A stretch of 64,000 bases of DNA from Comamonas sp. KCTC 72670. Its GTDB lineage: Bacteria; Myxococcota; Myxococcia; Myxococcales; Myxococcaceae. The translations under genes were made by a program, and so were the position numbers. The stretch covers positions 905,166 to 969,165 of the forward strand of contig BNCN01000002.1 of assembly GCA_014656495.1 (NCBI GenBank). Reading direction: 5' to 3'. The notes below the pieces were generated by a model. It made no database searches and was not told the origin of the DNA. It worked only from the letters and a program-made list of their open reading frames with translations. Within the stretch, counting starts at the first letter, position 1. Each line of letters begins with the position of its first letter. This document shows, piece by piece, positions 17,927-27,142 of the stretch.

Positions 17927-18003
17927 GCCCGCTTTGCGCGGCGCGGAGCCACGCGTCGAGCGTTGATGTGCCTGGGCACCCGCCCGGCGGCCCCGGCGCG
18001 AGG

Positions 18004-18936
18004 TCAGCGGTCGTCGCGCCGGCGCGCTCGCGCCTGCGCCGGCTGCGCCGCCTTCACGAAGTCCACGAAGGCCCGCAGCGGCGTCGGCAGGTGCCGGCGG
18101 CTGGGGTAGTAGAGAAAGGGGCCGGAGATGCTCAGCCACCACGGTTGGAGCACGGGGACCAGCGCTCCCCGGTCGAAGAAGGGGCGGAGCCAGTCCTCGA
18201 ACAGATAGATGATTCCACTCCCTGCCACGGCGGCATCCACGGCGAGCTCCGTGGTGCCGCCGAACCCGACGACCAGCGGGCCCTTCGGTTCGACCTTGAC
18301 GCGCTTGCTGTCTCGCTCGAACTCCCACGGGTGCAGCGGTCCGTTCGAGAAGCGCCAGCGAACGCACGCATGGTCGAGCAGCTCCTGGGGGTGGGTGGGG
18401 CGGCCCCGGCGCGCGAGGTACTCGGGTGATGCGGCCGCAGCGTATCGCTGCACGCGCGGTCCGATGGGAACCGCCACCATGTCCTTTTCGAGCCAGTCCT
18501 CGTAGCGGATGCCGGCGTCGAAGCCTTCGGCGACCACGTCGACGATGCGCTCCTCGGCGCTCACCTCGAGGCAGATGTCGGGGTACTTCGCGAGGAAGGG
18601 GGGAACGATTCGCGGAAGGATGAGCCGCGCGGCGGCGGTCGGCACGTTGAGTCGCAGGCGGCCCGCGGGGCGCTCCCGGAAGTCATTCACCACGTCCAGC
18701 GCGGCGCGGACCTCCCCGAGCGCCGGGGTGATTCGCTCGAGCAGGCGGGCCCCCGCGTCGGTGGGCGTGACGCTGCGGGTGGTTCGGTGGAGCAGCCGGA
18801 CGCCGAGCCGGGCTTCCAGGCGCCGAACCGCGTCGCCCAGGCGGGACGCGCTGGTGCCGGCCACACGGGCGGCGCCGCGAAAGCCGCCTTCACGGGCGAC
18901 TGTCATGAACGCGGTGAGGTCTGCGAGGTCATCCAT
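18004..18936 (-). CDS. LysR-family transcriptional regulator
   Basis: A 310-residue LTTR. The N-terminal winged helix is complete (DLTAFMTVAREGGFRGAARVAGTSASRLGDAVRRLEARLGVRLLHRTTRSV), followed by a type 2 periplasmic-binding-like effector domain (ERPAGRLRLNVPTAAARLILPRIVPPFL). The last ~15 residues are very Arg-rich. It is divergent from the aldo/keto reductase gene 104 bases away, the classic LTTR arrangement. A direct repeat immediately upstream of its start codon is the probable binding site. Confidence 0.92.
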   Translation of the reverse strand: MDDLADLTAFMTVAREGGFRGAARVAGTSASRLGDAVRRLEARLGVRLLHRTTRSVTPTDAGARLLERITPALGEVRAALDVVNDFRERPAGRLRLNVPTAAARLILPRIVPPFLAKYPDICLEVSAEERIVDVVAEGFDAGIRYEDWLEKDMVAVPIGPRVQRYAAAASPEYLARRGRPTHPQELLDHACVRWRFSNGPLHPWEFERDSKRVKVEPKGPLVVGFGGTTELAVDAAVAGSGIIYLFEDWLRPFFDRGALVPVLQPWWLSISGPFLYYPSRRHLPTPLRAFVDFVKAAQPAQARARRRDDR

Positions 18937-18972
18937 GGCCTGTGCAGATTACCGCACGGCCTGTGCGGATTA
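18937..18972. promoter_or_regulatory. Tandem repeat operator for the LysR/aldo-keto reductase pair
   Basis: Two 15-base copies (GGCCTGTGCAGATTA at 18937 and GGCCTGTGCGGATTA at 18958) lie 21 bases apart, two helical turns. GTGC-N8-GCAC dyad symmetry inside 18942-18957 fits the LTTR T-N11-A pattern. The first copy touches the lysR start codon, consistent with autorepression. Confidence 0.65.
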
Positions 18973-19040
18973 TAGCGAGCTGCCGCGCAGCGGGCTTCTC
19001 GTAGGGTTCGTGGCGAAGTTGAACGCCAAAGGACCCCGTC

Positions 19041-19916
19041 ATGACCGACTCCCTCCTCGCAGGCAGCTACCACCTCGGCGCTTTCGCCGTTCGTCGTCTT
19101 GGCTACGGCGCCATGCAACTCGCTGGCCCTGGTGTCTTCGGCCCTCCCAAGGATCGCCAGGCTGCCATCGCGGTGCTGCGAGAGGCCGTCGCCCGGGGCG
19201 TCAACCATATCGACACCAGCGACATCTACGGTCCCCATGTCACGAACGAGCTCATCCGGGAGGCGCTGCATCCCTATCGAGAGGGCCTCGTCATCGCCAC
19301 GAAGGTCGGCGCCGTGCGGGGCCCGGCCGGGTCGTGGGAGCCCGCCATGTCCGCCTCCGACATCGAGCGGGCGGTCCACGACAACCTGCGCAACCTCGGG
19401 TTGGACGTGCTCGATGTCGTCAACCTCCGCGTGATGTTCAACGCCTATGGGCCGGCGGAGGGCTCCATCGAGGCGCCGCTGACCGCGCTCGCCGAGCTGC
19501 GCGGACGCGGGCTGGTGCGACACATCGGTCTGAGCAACGTCACGGCCGCGCAGATTGCGGAGGGGCGCAGGCTCACGGAAATCGTGTGCGTGCAGAACCA
19601 CTACAACCTGACGCACGGGGGGGACGACGCCATCATCGACGCGCTCGCGGCGGACCGCATCGCGTACGTGCCGTTCTATCCGCTCGGTGGGTTCTCCCCG
19701 CTCCAGTCCAGGGCGCTCGACAGGGTGGCCGCCCGGCTGGGGGCCACGCCGATGCAGGTGGCGCTCGCGTGGCTCTTGCGCCGCTCGCCCAACGTGTTGC
19801 TCATTCCTGGTACGTCCTCCATCGCGCACCTGCACGAGAACCTCGCGAGCGCCTCCATCGACCTGAGCGCCGAGGACCTGGCCACTTTGAACGGGCTCTC
19901 CGAGAGCCTCGGGTGA
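19041..19916 (+). CDS. Aldo/keto reductase
   Basis: A 291-residue AKR with the (beta/alpha)8 pattern. The tetrad positions are Asp58 (HIDTSDIYG), Tyr63 and Lys88 (ATKVG). The usual catalytic His position reads Arg130 in DVVNLRVMF, as in some YdbC/pyridoxine-dehydrogenase-like reductases. The cofactor loop LIPGTSSIAHLHENL is present near the C-terminus, indicating NADP(H). Divergent from the LysR gene and probably controlled by it. Substrate not assignable. Confidence 0.9.
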   Translation: MTDSLLAGSYHLGAFAVRRLGYGAMQLAGPGVFGPPKDRQAAIAVLREAVARGVNHIDTSDIYGPHVTNELIREALHPYREGLVIATKVGAVRGPAGSWEPAMSASDIERAVHDNLRNLGLDVLDVVNLRVMFNAYGPAEGSIEAPLTALAELRGRGLVRHIGLSNVTAAQIAEGRRLTEIVCVQNHYNLTHGGDDAIIDALAADRIAYVPFYPLGGFSPLQSRALDRVAARLGATPMQVALAWLLRRSPNVLLIPGTSSIAHLHENLASASIDLSAEDLATLNGLSESLG

Positions 19917-19974
19917 CGAGGGCGGTCCGCGGGGCCAGCGCCGATGACGACGACCTGCATGGGCCTCGCGCCGT

Positions 19975-21288
19975 TCATGTCTTCAGCGCCGCGAGCCATC
20001 GCAAGGCTCGGAGCCCGGGCATGAAGCCATATTCGCCTCCACGCGTGACCACGAACCGCGGGAGGCCTTGCAGGCGCCTGGGGATGGGCCGCTTGGGAAT
20101 GGAGTACACGCCCTGGCCGTCATTCGCGCCGGCGAGGGGGTCCTTCGCATCGCCCAGTCCGAGGAAGTCCCCGCCGTTGACCCATTCCGACTGGACGAAC
20201 TCGAACTGCCGGCCGAGGTGCGCGCCGATGAAGGCGAACATCAGCCCTCGCTCGGCGCCGTCATCCTCGAGGGTGCCCTCGGGCAGCTCGGGGCCGTAGG
20301 CTGTTCCGCGCCGTATCATCCGGTGGAGTCTGACGACGCCCGCGACGGAAGCATCGCGAGGGTTCGCCCGCCGGACATGCGAGGCGGGGGGCGTCTTGTA
20401 TCCCGTGGGGTCATCTGCATAGAGGAAGGCGTTGTTCCGCGACGGGTCGGCGCCCAGGTCCGGAGCGTCGTGATGCGGGCACAGCGCCAAGGGCGCGCCG
20501 CTTCGCCACCTCCCCATCATCTTCGCCGCCAGGAACTCCTCGTCCTCTCGCGGTGTCGCTGCGGTCTTCAAATACTGCCTGAACGCGGCCACCCGCTGAT
20601 GAAGCTTGCGGAAGGCGACGTACGTTCCATTTCGCCCCAGGACCTCGGGCCAGGGCATGGGTGGCAGGCCGCCCGTCTCGTCGGGGTAGCCGAGGACGAA
20701 CTCGCCCGCCTTGAGCGGCGCCTCGTGGGGATTGCTCCCGGGAATGCCGCTCCCTTCGACGGCCGGGTGACTGATGCCGTCCTTGAATCCGAACGGCTCC
20801 TTGCCGGTGCTCAGGGCGTGGCAGTCCTGGCGCCATATCGCCGTGACGCCGCCCAGCTCTCGCAGGGCGCCGCGCGCGCGCTCCAGCGCCGCTTCCAGTT
20901 GAGCCGGGCCCGATGAGAGCGCCGTCAGCACGACGTGGACATCGCGTGTCCCCAGCGGTCGCTCCCAGTGCTCGGGGCCGCTTTCGCCCTCATCTCCCAG
21001 CGCCTGGGCCCGTGCGGCCATCCCCTGCTGGAACTCCCACGCGAAGCTGTTCAGCGAATCGGGGGGGACGCCCAGCGCCTCGAGCCCTGCGTAGGTGAGC
21101 GCGACGCTGAGCCAGCAGTCCGCGCCCGGGTTGTCTGGCCGGGCGGCGGCGTTCACCGCCGAGCAAAGCCGCCGCATCAGCTCCCGGCCCGCCCGCCGGT
21201 CGTCGATGCGGAGGAGGATGTAGGTCGCGACGTAGGGAGAAGGCCGGGGTCGCAGCACGCCGCTCTGGATGTCGTCGAGCTCGAGCAT
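19975..21288 (-). CDS. DyP-type heme peroxidase
   Basis: A 437-residue dye-decolourising peroxidase homologue. The signature GFKDG (167-171) has the catalytic Asp170, the proximal heme ligand is His304 in SHVRRANPRD, and the distal-pocket arginines are in LHRMIRRGTAYG. The C-terminal GLMFAFIGAHLGRQFEFVQSEWVN is also characteristic. No Sec or Tat signal is present, so it is cytoplasmic unless packaged by a partner. It is the last gene of a tight three-gene operon; its ATG is two bases after the previous stop. Uses hydrogen peroxide; substrate unknown. Confidence 0.92.
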   Translation of the reverse strand: MLELDDIQSGVLRPRPSPYVATYILLRIDDRRAGRELMRRLCSAVNAAARPDNPGADCWLSVALTYAGLEALGVPPDSLNSFAWEFQQGMAARAQALGDEGESGPEHWERPLGTRDVHVVLTALSSGPAQLEAALERARGALRELGGVTAIWRQDCHALSTGKEPFGFKDGISHPAVEGSGIPGSNPHEAPLKAGEFVLGYPDETGGLPPMPWPEVLGRNGTYVAFRKLHQRVAAFRQYLKTAATPREDEEFLAAKMMGRWRSGAPLALCPHHDAPDLGADPSRNNAFLYADDPTGYKTPPASHVRRANPRDASVAGVVRLHRMIRRGTAYGPELPEGTLEDDGAERGLMFAFIGAHLGRQFEFVQSEWVNGGDFLGLGDAKDPLAGANDGQGVYSIPKRPIPRRLQGLPRFVVTRGGEYGFMPGLRALRWLAALKT

Positions 21289-21290
21289 CT

Positions 21291-22307
21291 TCAGTGGACG
21301 GTGGCGAGGTTCGTCCAGAAGCGCACGAGGCTCTCATCCGCTCCGAACAGGGTGCTGAAGATGGTGGAGTCAGCGACCAGCACATCGCCGGCCCTGCCGT
21401 CGCCCGGCGGCAGCCACACCAGCGCGTTGAACTCGGTGTTCCCAGCGTTCGTGAAGGGATGGGGCCGGCTCAGGTCAATGGGCTGTTTCGCGAGGACACG
21501 CGCCTGCCGGGCGTCCTCGGACGTGACGGCATAGTGCGGCAGGTGCATGTGGAAGTTGAAGTTCCGGACCCCGGCGAGCCAGCCGCGCGTATCCAGGTCT
21601 TCCATCACTGTCAAAGGCGCGCTGCGGTTCGTTCCTTCGACGACGGCCGGGCGAAGCCCCCAGCGGTTCTCGACGGGGATTCCCAACCCCTTCATCAGCG
21701 AGCGCGTATACCCACCGAACCGTTGCTGTCGCGGCACCAGCGGGTCGCCATGGTGCGCATACTCCAGGGCGCGCTCCTCCAGGTCCGCCGAGTGCCCCAC
21801 GTCGTGGTGGGGGCCTATCACCAGACAGGTGCCTTCGCGCCCGAGGAATTCGCGGACCGCTTCTATCTCCTCCGGCGCGGCCACCTGCCCGGTGACGTTG
21901 TGGTCCAGGCCGAAGACGAGCAGCGTATCCGCATCGGAGAGGACCCGCTCGTCGAGCGGCAGGCTGAAGCCCGCCTGGTCGACCCGCTGAAACATGGGGA
22001 CCTTGTGCCCGGTGACCTCTTCGATGACCTGCTGGAACTTGACCCACGCCCAGAAGAAGAGCTCCATCGAGCCCGCGACGCCTTGCTGGAACCTCAGCGG
22101 GTCGGCCCACTGCTGGGCCTCGTAATGGGGCCAGAGCGCGCGGCGGACCTCGGTCATCGTCGAGAACCGGTTGTCCATTTCGGCGGGGTTTCGATTGACT
22201 TCTCCCGGGTAGCTCCAGGACGTGTAGACGCTGACGCGCCGGTGCCCCTTGGTGTATCGCCTGGGCGCGTGGTTCTGATTGTAGGTTCGCCCTGCTGTCG
22301 CGCTCAT
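21291..22307 (-). CDS. Unknown protein in DyP operon, GATase/Rossmann-like
   Basis: A 338-residue protein with no family I can name firmly. The central part (SDADTLLVFGLDHNVTGQVAAPEEIEAVREFLGREGTCLVIGPHHDVG) has the strand-helix pattern of ThuA/DUF4350 or class I glutamine-amidotransferase-like folds, but no catalytic Cys-His pair is obvious. The N-terminus is aromatic and Arg-rich (VSVYTSWSYPGEVNRNP). There is no signal peptide. It sits nine bases after the first operon gene and two bases before the DyP gene, so its function is presumably tied to the peroxidase. Confidence 0.65.
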   Translation of the reverse strand: MSATAGRTYNQNHAPRRYTKGHRRVSVYTSWSYPGEVNRNPAEMDNRFSTMTEVRRALWPHYEAQQWADPLRFQQGVAGSMELFFWAWVKFQQVIEEVTGHKVPMFQRVDQAGFSLPLDERVLSDADTLLVFGLDHNVTGQVAAPEEIEAVREFLGREGTCLVIGPHHDVGHSADLEERALEYAHHGDPLVPRQQRFGGYTRSLMKGLGIPVENRWGLRPAVVEGTNRSAPLTVMEDLDTRGWLAGVRNFNFHMHLPHYAVTSEDARQARVLAKQPIDLSRPHPFTNAGNTEFNALVWLPPGDGRAGDVLVADSTIFSTLFGADESLVRFWTNLATVH

Positions 22308-22316
22308 GACATGCCT

Positions 22317-22850
22317 CTACTGCATCTGCTCGAGCATCTCGGCGAGGGCGGCCTTGATCTTCAGCGCCTTCTTGATTTCATCGCCCGTGACGTACGGGTA
22401 CTCGCCGTATTCGAGAAAGCTGTTGCACTGGTGATCCCGGATGAACTTGATGAACGCAGGCGTGTTGGTCTTCCAGTCCATGGGAAACCCCTCCAGGTTC
22501 TCGAAGGCGGTGTTGATTCCGGACTGTGTGAAGAGAACGACCGCGTCTTCGGTGTATTTGTCGAAGTCGGTGTCGAAGATGCCCTGGTACATGAAGCGGG
22601 TGTCGTTATCGAAGAGCACCCAGCGGAGGTAGTGGAGCTTGAGCGGGGCAAGGAGGTTGGGGTTGCTCTTGAGCGCCTCTGCGATCCTCGGCCCATAGTC
22701 GCGCAAGGCGTCCGCGTGTCCCTGCTTGACGTTGGCGACAATCGTGAAGCCGTAGCAGGCGGGCGTTTTCGGGAAAATCGGACCGTACTTCCCTCGCTCG
22801 AGGTGGTCGGTCGACTTGGGAATGGCCGTGGCTTGAGGGGTGATCTCCAT
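22317..22850 (-). CDS. Unknown small protein, first gene of DyP operon
   Basis: A 177-residue protein. The ATG at 22850 has AAGGAG at eight to nine bases; the frame is open to 22907. Its pattern (CYGFTIVANVKQGHADALRDYG ... LKLHYLRWVLFDNDTRFMYQGIFDTDFDKYTEDAVVLF) looks like a ferredoxin-like alpha/beta domain, the same general fold as each half of DyP and chlorite dismutase. That is a structural guess. The heme-ligand histidine is not apparent. It heads an operon with spacings of nine and two bases to the peroxidase. Confidence 0.7.
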   Translation of the reverse strand: MEITPQATAIPKSTDHLERGKYGPIFPKTPACYGFTIVANVKQGHADALRDYGPRIAEALKSNPNLLAPLKLHYLRWVLFDNDTRFMYQGIFDTDFDKYTEDAVVLFTQSGINTAFENLEGFPMDWKTNTPAFIKFIRDHQCNSFLEYGEYPYVTGDEIKKALKIKAALAEMLEQMQ

Positions 22851-23067
22851 CGCTGGGCTCCTTGTCTCCGCCCCCTTCAAGATTGGCGTGGAACCCATCC
22901 ACTGCAATCAGAGGGGGTTGGTGGCCGAGCACCTGCTGGCGGTCCGTCGTGGGGGCTGCGCGCACCTTGCCCGGAAGGATGGCTCCTTCTTCGCTCTCGC
23001 GGGCGTCCCCGGCTCGAACTGGCGCTATCCTGAGGGAGCAGGCTCGGCGCTTGCTCGAGGACTGACC

Positions 23068-24090
23068 GTGGAATCCCGACACCTCTCCGCACCCGCCTGG
23101 TCGGCGTTCAAAGCCTGGCTGCTCAAGTTGCCCGGCGTTCCCATCGCTCGCCTTCGCCTCCTGACAGGTGGCTGTCCGGCGGAGGAGTTGCCGTCGCTCG
23201 CGAAGGAGCTCAAGCGGGTGCGGGCCGACTTCATGCGGCGCCCCAACGAAGTCTCAGCCCCCGCGGACGAGGGGCTCCGGGCGGACTACGCGGCGCTCGG
23301 CGTGCCCTGGTCCGCGTGGAGCGAGGTGGCGAGCGAAATCCAGCGGGACCTGAAGCGCAAACGGTATGCGCGCTGGACGGGGGTGGATGCCCTCGAGTTC
23401 CCCGAGGGGCCCTCCGCCGAGGAGCTGATGACCGTCGTGCTGTTCGGCGGCGTGGAGCAGGTCCGGCCTCACCTGCTGCGCCGTGCGTCGCTCAGCGGGG
23501 GCTCGCTCGATGCACTGTGGTGCCGCTGGCTCGCGGGGGAGCCGCTCGAACCCGAGACGCTGCGCGCGTTCGCGGGGGCGCCGGAGCGGCTCGCCGAGCC
23601 CCTCTACACTCCAGGCGTCGAGGACGTGCTGCCGCTGTTCTTCGTCGACCCCGAGCGCGCCGAGCTCGCGCTGGAAATCGCCTCGGCTCAGCTGGGGGTG
23701 TCCCGGTCGCGGCCGTTGATGGACTTCCTGCGCTCCCTGCTCGGCCTGTGGCGTGGGAAGACTCCCGTGGAGGAGGTGAGGGCGCGCTTCGATGCCGCTG
23801 TCGCGGCCGCCTCGCCCGCCGCGGTCGGGGGCCTGATGGGGCTCGCTTATCTGTATGGCCGGTACATCGAGGCACTCCCCGCTCACGCGTTGCTGGAGCG
23901 GGTGGGGGCGCAGCTGGAACGCATCCCCGTCCCGGCCCGGGTTGCCGATGTGCAGCCCGTCATGGCGTCCCTTGCCGCGCTCGAGGCATTGACGGCCCTG
24001 GGCCTGGGCCTCCGCGTGGAGCAGCGGCCCGGAGAGGTCCTCCTCTCCGCGCAGGAGCCGGAGGCGGGGGGAGGGGAGGAGTTCCTGTAG
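23068..24090 (+). CDS. Hypothetical protein, unrecognised
   Basis: A 340-residue protein. The GTG at 23068 is preferred because GAGG lies seven bases upstream; the open frame reaches back to 22840 but would overlap the divergent DyP operon start. It is almost entirely helical, rich in Leu/Ala/Arg, with no signal peptide or membrane helix, and has an acidic, Gly/Glu-rich tail (EAGGGEEFL). No motif recognised. Codon bias is typical of the neighbourhood, so expression is likely. Confidence 0.6.
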   Translation: MESRHLSAPAWSAFKAWLLKLPGVPIARLRLLTGGCPAEELPSLAKELKRVRADFMRRPNEVSAPADEGLRADYAALGVPWSAWSEVASEIQRDLKRKRYARWTGVDALEFPEGPSAEELMTVVLFGGVEQVRPHLLRRASLSGGSLDALWCRWLAGEPLEPETLRAFAGAPERLAEPLYTPGVEDVLPLFFVDPERAELALEIASAQLGVSRSRPLMDFLRSLLGLWRGKTPVEEVRARFDAAVAAASPAAVGGLMGLAYLYGRYIEALPAHALLERVGAQLERIPVPARVADVQPVMASLAALEALTALGLGLRVEQRPGEVLLSAQEPEAGGGEEFL

Positions 24091-24146
24091 CGCCGCCGGC
24101 TGCGATGCGCGTCAGGCGGGCAGCCCTCGCCTGGGAGGCACCCCGC

Positions 24147-24899
24147 TCATGCGACTTCGCCAAGGCGCATGTGGATGGGCCAGACGACGGTTCGTGGCCG
24201 GTCCGGGTCACCCCAACACGCGAGAAGGTCGGTCGCGAACCGCGCGAGCAGCTCTCCCTTGCCCGCACGATGTGCGCGTCGTGTCGCCGACCACGTGGAG
24301 AGATAGCCGAGGAAGGCCTGCGCGTCCCATTCGCGCCGGATCTCCAGCGTGGGGGTCTCGCGCTCTGGAAACGGGAAGGGCAGGTCCACGTAGCCGCTGT
24401 CCACGAGCTGCCGTTCAGGAGGCCAGTACGGGCCCAGCTCGTCCGTGTAGAAGGCCAGGAAGCGACTGTTCAGCGCGGCGTCGAGCTGTGGGACGCCATA
24501 GCTGATGAGCGCGAGCAGCGCGCCCGGCACACTGACCCGCCGCACTTCGTCGTAGAAGCGGGGCAGGTCGAACCAGTGCGCGGCTTGAGCCGCCGTGACG
24601 AGGCTTGCACGGTGGTCGTCACCGCCCAGTTGCTCGGCGGGCGCCACCCGATACTGGATGCGCGCGTGAGGCACGGCGTGCGCGAGCTGGTCAGCGCTGG
24701 GGTCGATGCCCACGACCGTGTCGAACCGTTCGGCGAGGGCTCGGGTCAGTTGCCCCGAGCCGCAACCGACGTCGATCGCCATCCGGGGACTGGGGGAGAC
24801 GTCCGCGAGGAATCGCGCCAGCGAAACGGGGTAGTCAGGACGATAGCGAGCGTAGGCGTCGCCTCCTTGCTCGAACCAGTTCGGTTTGGCGCTCTGCAT
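24147..24899 (-). CDS. Class I SAM-dependent methyltransferase
   Basis: A 250-residue Methyltransf_11-type enzyme. The N-terminus WFEQGGDAYARYRPDYP is characteristic of the YafE/trans-aconitate-like subgroup, motif I DVGCGSG is at 43-49, GIDPS marks strand 2, and QAAHWFDLPRFYDEVRRV follows. Convergent with the preceding hypothetical gene. Substrate unknown. Confidence 0.88.
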   Translation of the reverse strand: MQSAKPNWFEQGGDAYARYRPDYPVSLARFLADVSPSPRMAIDVGCGSGQLTRALAERFDTVVGIDPSADQLAHAVPHARIQYRVAPAEQLGGDDHRASLVTAAQAAHWFDLPRFYDEVRRVSVPGALLALISYGVPQLDAALNSRFLAFYTDELGPYWPPERQLVDSGYVDLPFPFPERETPTLEIRREWDAQAFLGYLSTWSATRRAHRAGKGELLARFATDLLACWGDPDRPRTVVWPIHMRLGEVA

Positions 24900-25056
24900 G
24901 GGCTCTCACTTTGGGCTGGGGGCGGGGGGCGAGCGCCCGGTTCCGGCGGACGGCGGTCCCCGCAACTGGGAGCGTCATCGAATCTTCTTGGCCTCCTCTT
25001 CATTCGGAGACGTTCCATTTTCGCCCGTCCCGTCCGCTTCTTAGAAGGACGGAACG

Positions 25057-25410
25057 GTGAGGGACACGGAGCCGCAGGTCGTGGCGGAAGTGAGGCGTGA
25101 AATGACGGTGATTCGTGGGGTCGGCGCTCTCTCGCTCGGCAAGTGCCTGGGGGCCCTCTATGCGCTGTTCGGTGTCATTCTGGGGGCGCTGATGGGCGCG
25201 GCGGCGCTGTTGCTCGGGCCGACTGGCGCCAACTCCCTTTTCGGCAAGAGCCTGCACTTGGGCGAGTGGGGCGTGGGGGGTGGGCTCCTCCTGGTGGTGG
25301 GCGCCTGCATCCTGTACGGCATCGTCGGGTTTGCTGTCGGCATCGTCAGCGGAATGCTCGTCAATCTCGCGCTGCGCCTTGGGGGCGGCATCGAGCTCGA
25401 GCTGGAGTAA
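25057..25410 (+). CDS. Small two-helix membrane protein
   Basis: A 117-residue protein starting at GTG 25057, with AAGGACGG upstream. There are two long hydrophobic segments: ~28-55 (LGALYALFGVILGALMGAAALLL) and ~72-105 (GVGGGLLLVVGACILYGIVGFAVGIVSGMLV). The ends IRGVGALSLGKCLGALY and NLALRLGGGIELELE resemble the DUF3566-like small membrane proteins found in bacteria and archaea. Function unknown. Confidence 0.75.
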   Translation: MRDTEPQVVAEVRREMTVIRGVGALSLGKCLGALYALFGVILGALMGAAALLLGPTGANSLFGKSLHLGEWGVGGGLLLVVGACILYGIVGFAVGIVSGMLVNLALRLGGGIELELE

Positions 25411-25512
25411 CGGCTCCGCGTGAGGTTCTTGCCGCTTGCAGGTTGCAATGAACCCACAATCTAGCGCTCCATGGTGGCTGCGCCCATGCCGGGCTCCCCA
25501 CGAGGAACGCTC

Positions 25513-26961
25513 ATGTCATATTGGCACTCAGGATGGCGCACTGCGTCGGCCGCCGCAGTGCGCGCTGCATTGGTGATGGGACTGGCTGTCACCGTCCTTG
25601 GGGCTTGTCGCGACGACGACCCGCCGCCCAACGCACCGCCGGTAGCCCGCAGCGTCGCCCTCGAGACGGCGGAGGACACCCCCCTCGAAGTGGAGTTGCC
25701 GGCCAGCGGCAACGGGCCCCTCGCCTTCGCCATCGTCGATGCACCGGACCACGGCACGCTGAGTGAGCTTCGCGCCAATGGCTCCGTCACCTACACCCCC
25801 GACGCTGACTACAATGGCGAAGATTCGCTCATCTTTCGTGTCACCGACCGCCAGGGCCAAAGCGCCCAGGCCACGGTGACCATCACTGTCACCCCCGTGA
25901 ATGACGCCCCCACCATTTCCCCCGTGGCGGACCAGCGCATCCTCGCGGGGGGGACGACCGGCGAGCTGGTCTTCACCGTGGACGACGTCGAAACCGCCGC
26001 GGACAGCCTCACGGTCACCGCCACCTCCTCCAATGCCGAGCTGGTGCCCAACGAGCCCAGCCATCTCGTCCTCGGGGGCGCGGGCTCCAGCCGTACCCTC
26101 TCCGTCATCCCCATCGCCAGCGGCATCGGCACCACCACCATCACGCTCTCGGTGAGTGACGGCACCGACATCACCTCCACCCTCTTCACGGTCGACGTCA
26201 CCCAGCCTGCGCGCCTCTACTGGGTGACCGCCGCCAACTCGCTGTGGCGTGTCGACGTGACTGGCGCGAATGCCATGGAGCTCGCGACCGATATCAGCGG
26301 CGCCTCCACCATCGCGACCGAGCCGGTGTCCCGTACCGTTTTCTACAGCCGCGGCAGCGCAATCATCCGAGCGGACAGCGATGGGGCGAACCCGGTCACG
26401 GTCGTCGAGAACGGAGGTTTTCCCAGTGGGCTGGCGGTCGATTCGACGAACGGCAGGGTGTACTGGTCTGACTTCAACGGGAGCCGCGTCATGCGCGCCG
26501 AACTGGATGGCAGCAACCCCGTGCAGGTCGTCGGAGGTGTCAACAGCCCGTCTGCCATCGCCTTCGATATCCCGAACGAGAAGGTGTATGTCATCACCTA
26601 CAACAACACCCGGCTCGTTCGAGCCAATCTGGATGGAACCGACCTGGAGACCCTCGCCACAAATCTGGGCGGACTGGGCGTGGGCCTGGCGGTCGATTCG
26701 AGCGGCGGGAAGGTGTACTACTCGACCCGTGGCAACAGCATCTATGTCGCCAACTTGGATGGCTCCGACGCCACCCCCCTGGTGACCAACCAGAACACGG
26801 TGCATGGGGTTGCCATCGATGCCTCGGCCGGGCGGCTGTACTGGGCGGATTGGCTGGGGACCGCGATCCGGAGCGCCAACCTGTCGGACGGCGGAGACGT
26901 CCAGGATGTGAACTCGGGCAGCGCCAGGAACCTGGGACTGGCCTGGATGCCCGCGCCATAG
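25513..26961 (+). CDS. Lipoprotein with cadherin-like domain and YWTD-type propeller
   Basis: A 482-residue predicted lipoprotein. The signal ends in LGAC, giving lipidation at Cys32; GAGGAA lies before ATG 25513. Residues ~40-135 are a cadherin/Ig-like 'tandem' domain (VTYTPDADYNGEDSLIFRVTDRQGQSAQATVTITV). About 140-225 is a second beta-sandwich. About 228-480 is a six-repeat LDL-receptor YWTD-like propeller (YWSDFNGSRVMRAELDGSN, VYYSTRGNSIYVANLDGSD, YWADWLGTAIRSANL). Located on the outer face of a membrane; an adhesion or sensing role is likely but unproven. Followed by a strong bidirectional terminator. Confidence 0.88.
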   Translation: MSYWHSGWRTASAAAVRAALVMGLAVTVLGACRDDDPPPNAPPVARSVALETAEDTPLEVELPASGNGPLAFAIVDAPDHGTLSELRANGSVTYTPDADYNGEDSLIFRVTDRQGQSAQATVTITVTPVNDAPTISPVADQRILAGGTTGELVFTVDDVETAADSLTVTATSSNAELVPNEPSHLVLGGAGSSRTLSVIPIASGIGTTTITLSVSDGTDITSTLFTVDVTQPARLYWVTAANSLWRVDVTGANAMELATDISGASTIATEPVSRTVFYSRGSAIIRADSDGANPVTVVENGGFPSGLAVDSTNGRVYWSDFNGSRVMRAELDGSNPVQVVGGVNSPSAIAFDIPNEKVYVITYNNTRLVRANLDGTDLETLATNLGGLGVGLAVDSSGGKVYYSTRGNSIYVANLDGSDATPLVTNQNTVHGVAIDASAGRLYWADWLGTAIRSANLSDGGDVQDVNSGSARNLGLAWMPAP

Positions 26962-27097
26962 CCACGCGGTGTGTGCATCGTGGGCACGGGCCGACGCGGG
27001 GCTGCACCCATGACAGGGTGTGGCCCTCGCCGCCAGGCGCTCCAGGGACGGACGGCGCGTTTCGAGCGAGGTGTCTTGGGACGCCGTGCCGGCGGAC

Positions 27098-27126
27098 AGG
27101 GCGGCCCTCCATGGAAGGGCCGCCCT
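27098..27126. terminator. Bidirectional terminator hairpin
   Basis: Perfect 11-base stem AGGGCGGCCCT/AGGGCCGCCCT with a seven-base loop between two convergent genes. No U-tract, as is usual in this very GC-rich genome. Confidence 0.75.
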
Positions 27127-27142
27127 GCTGACGCGTCTCTCG

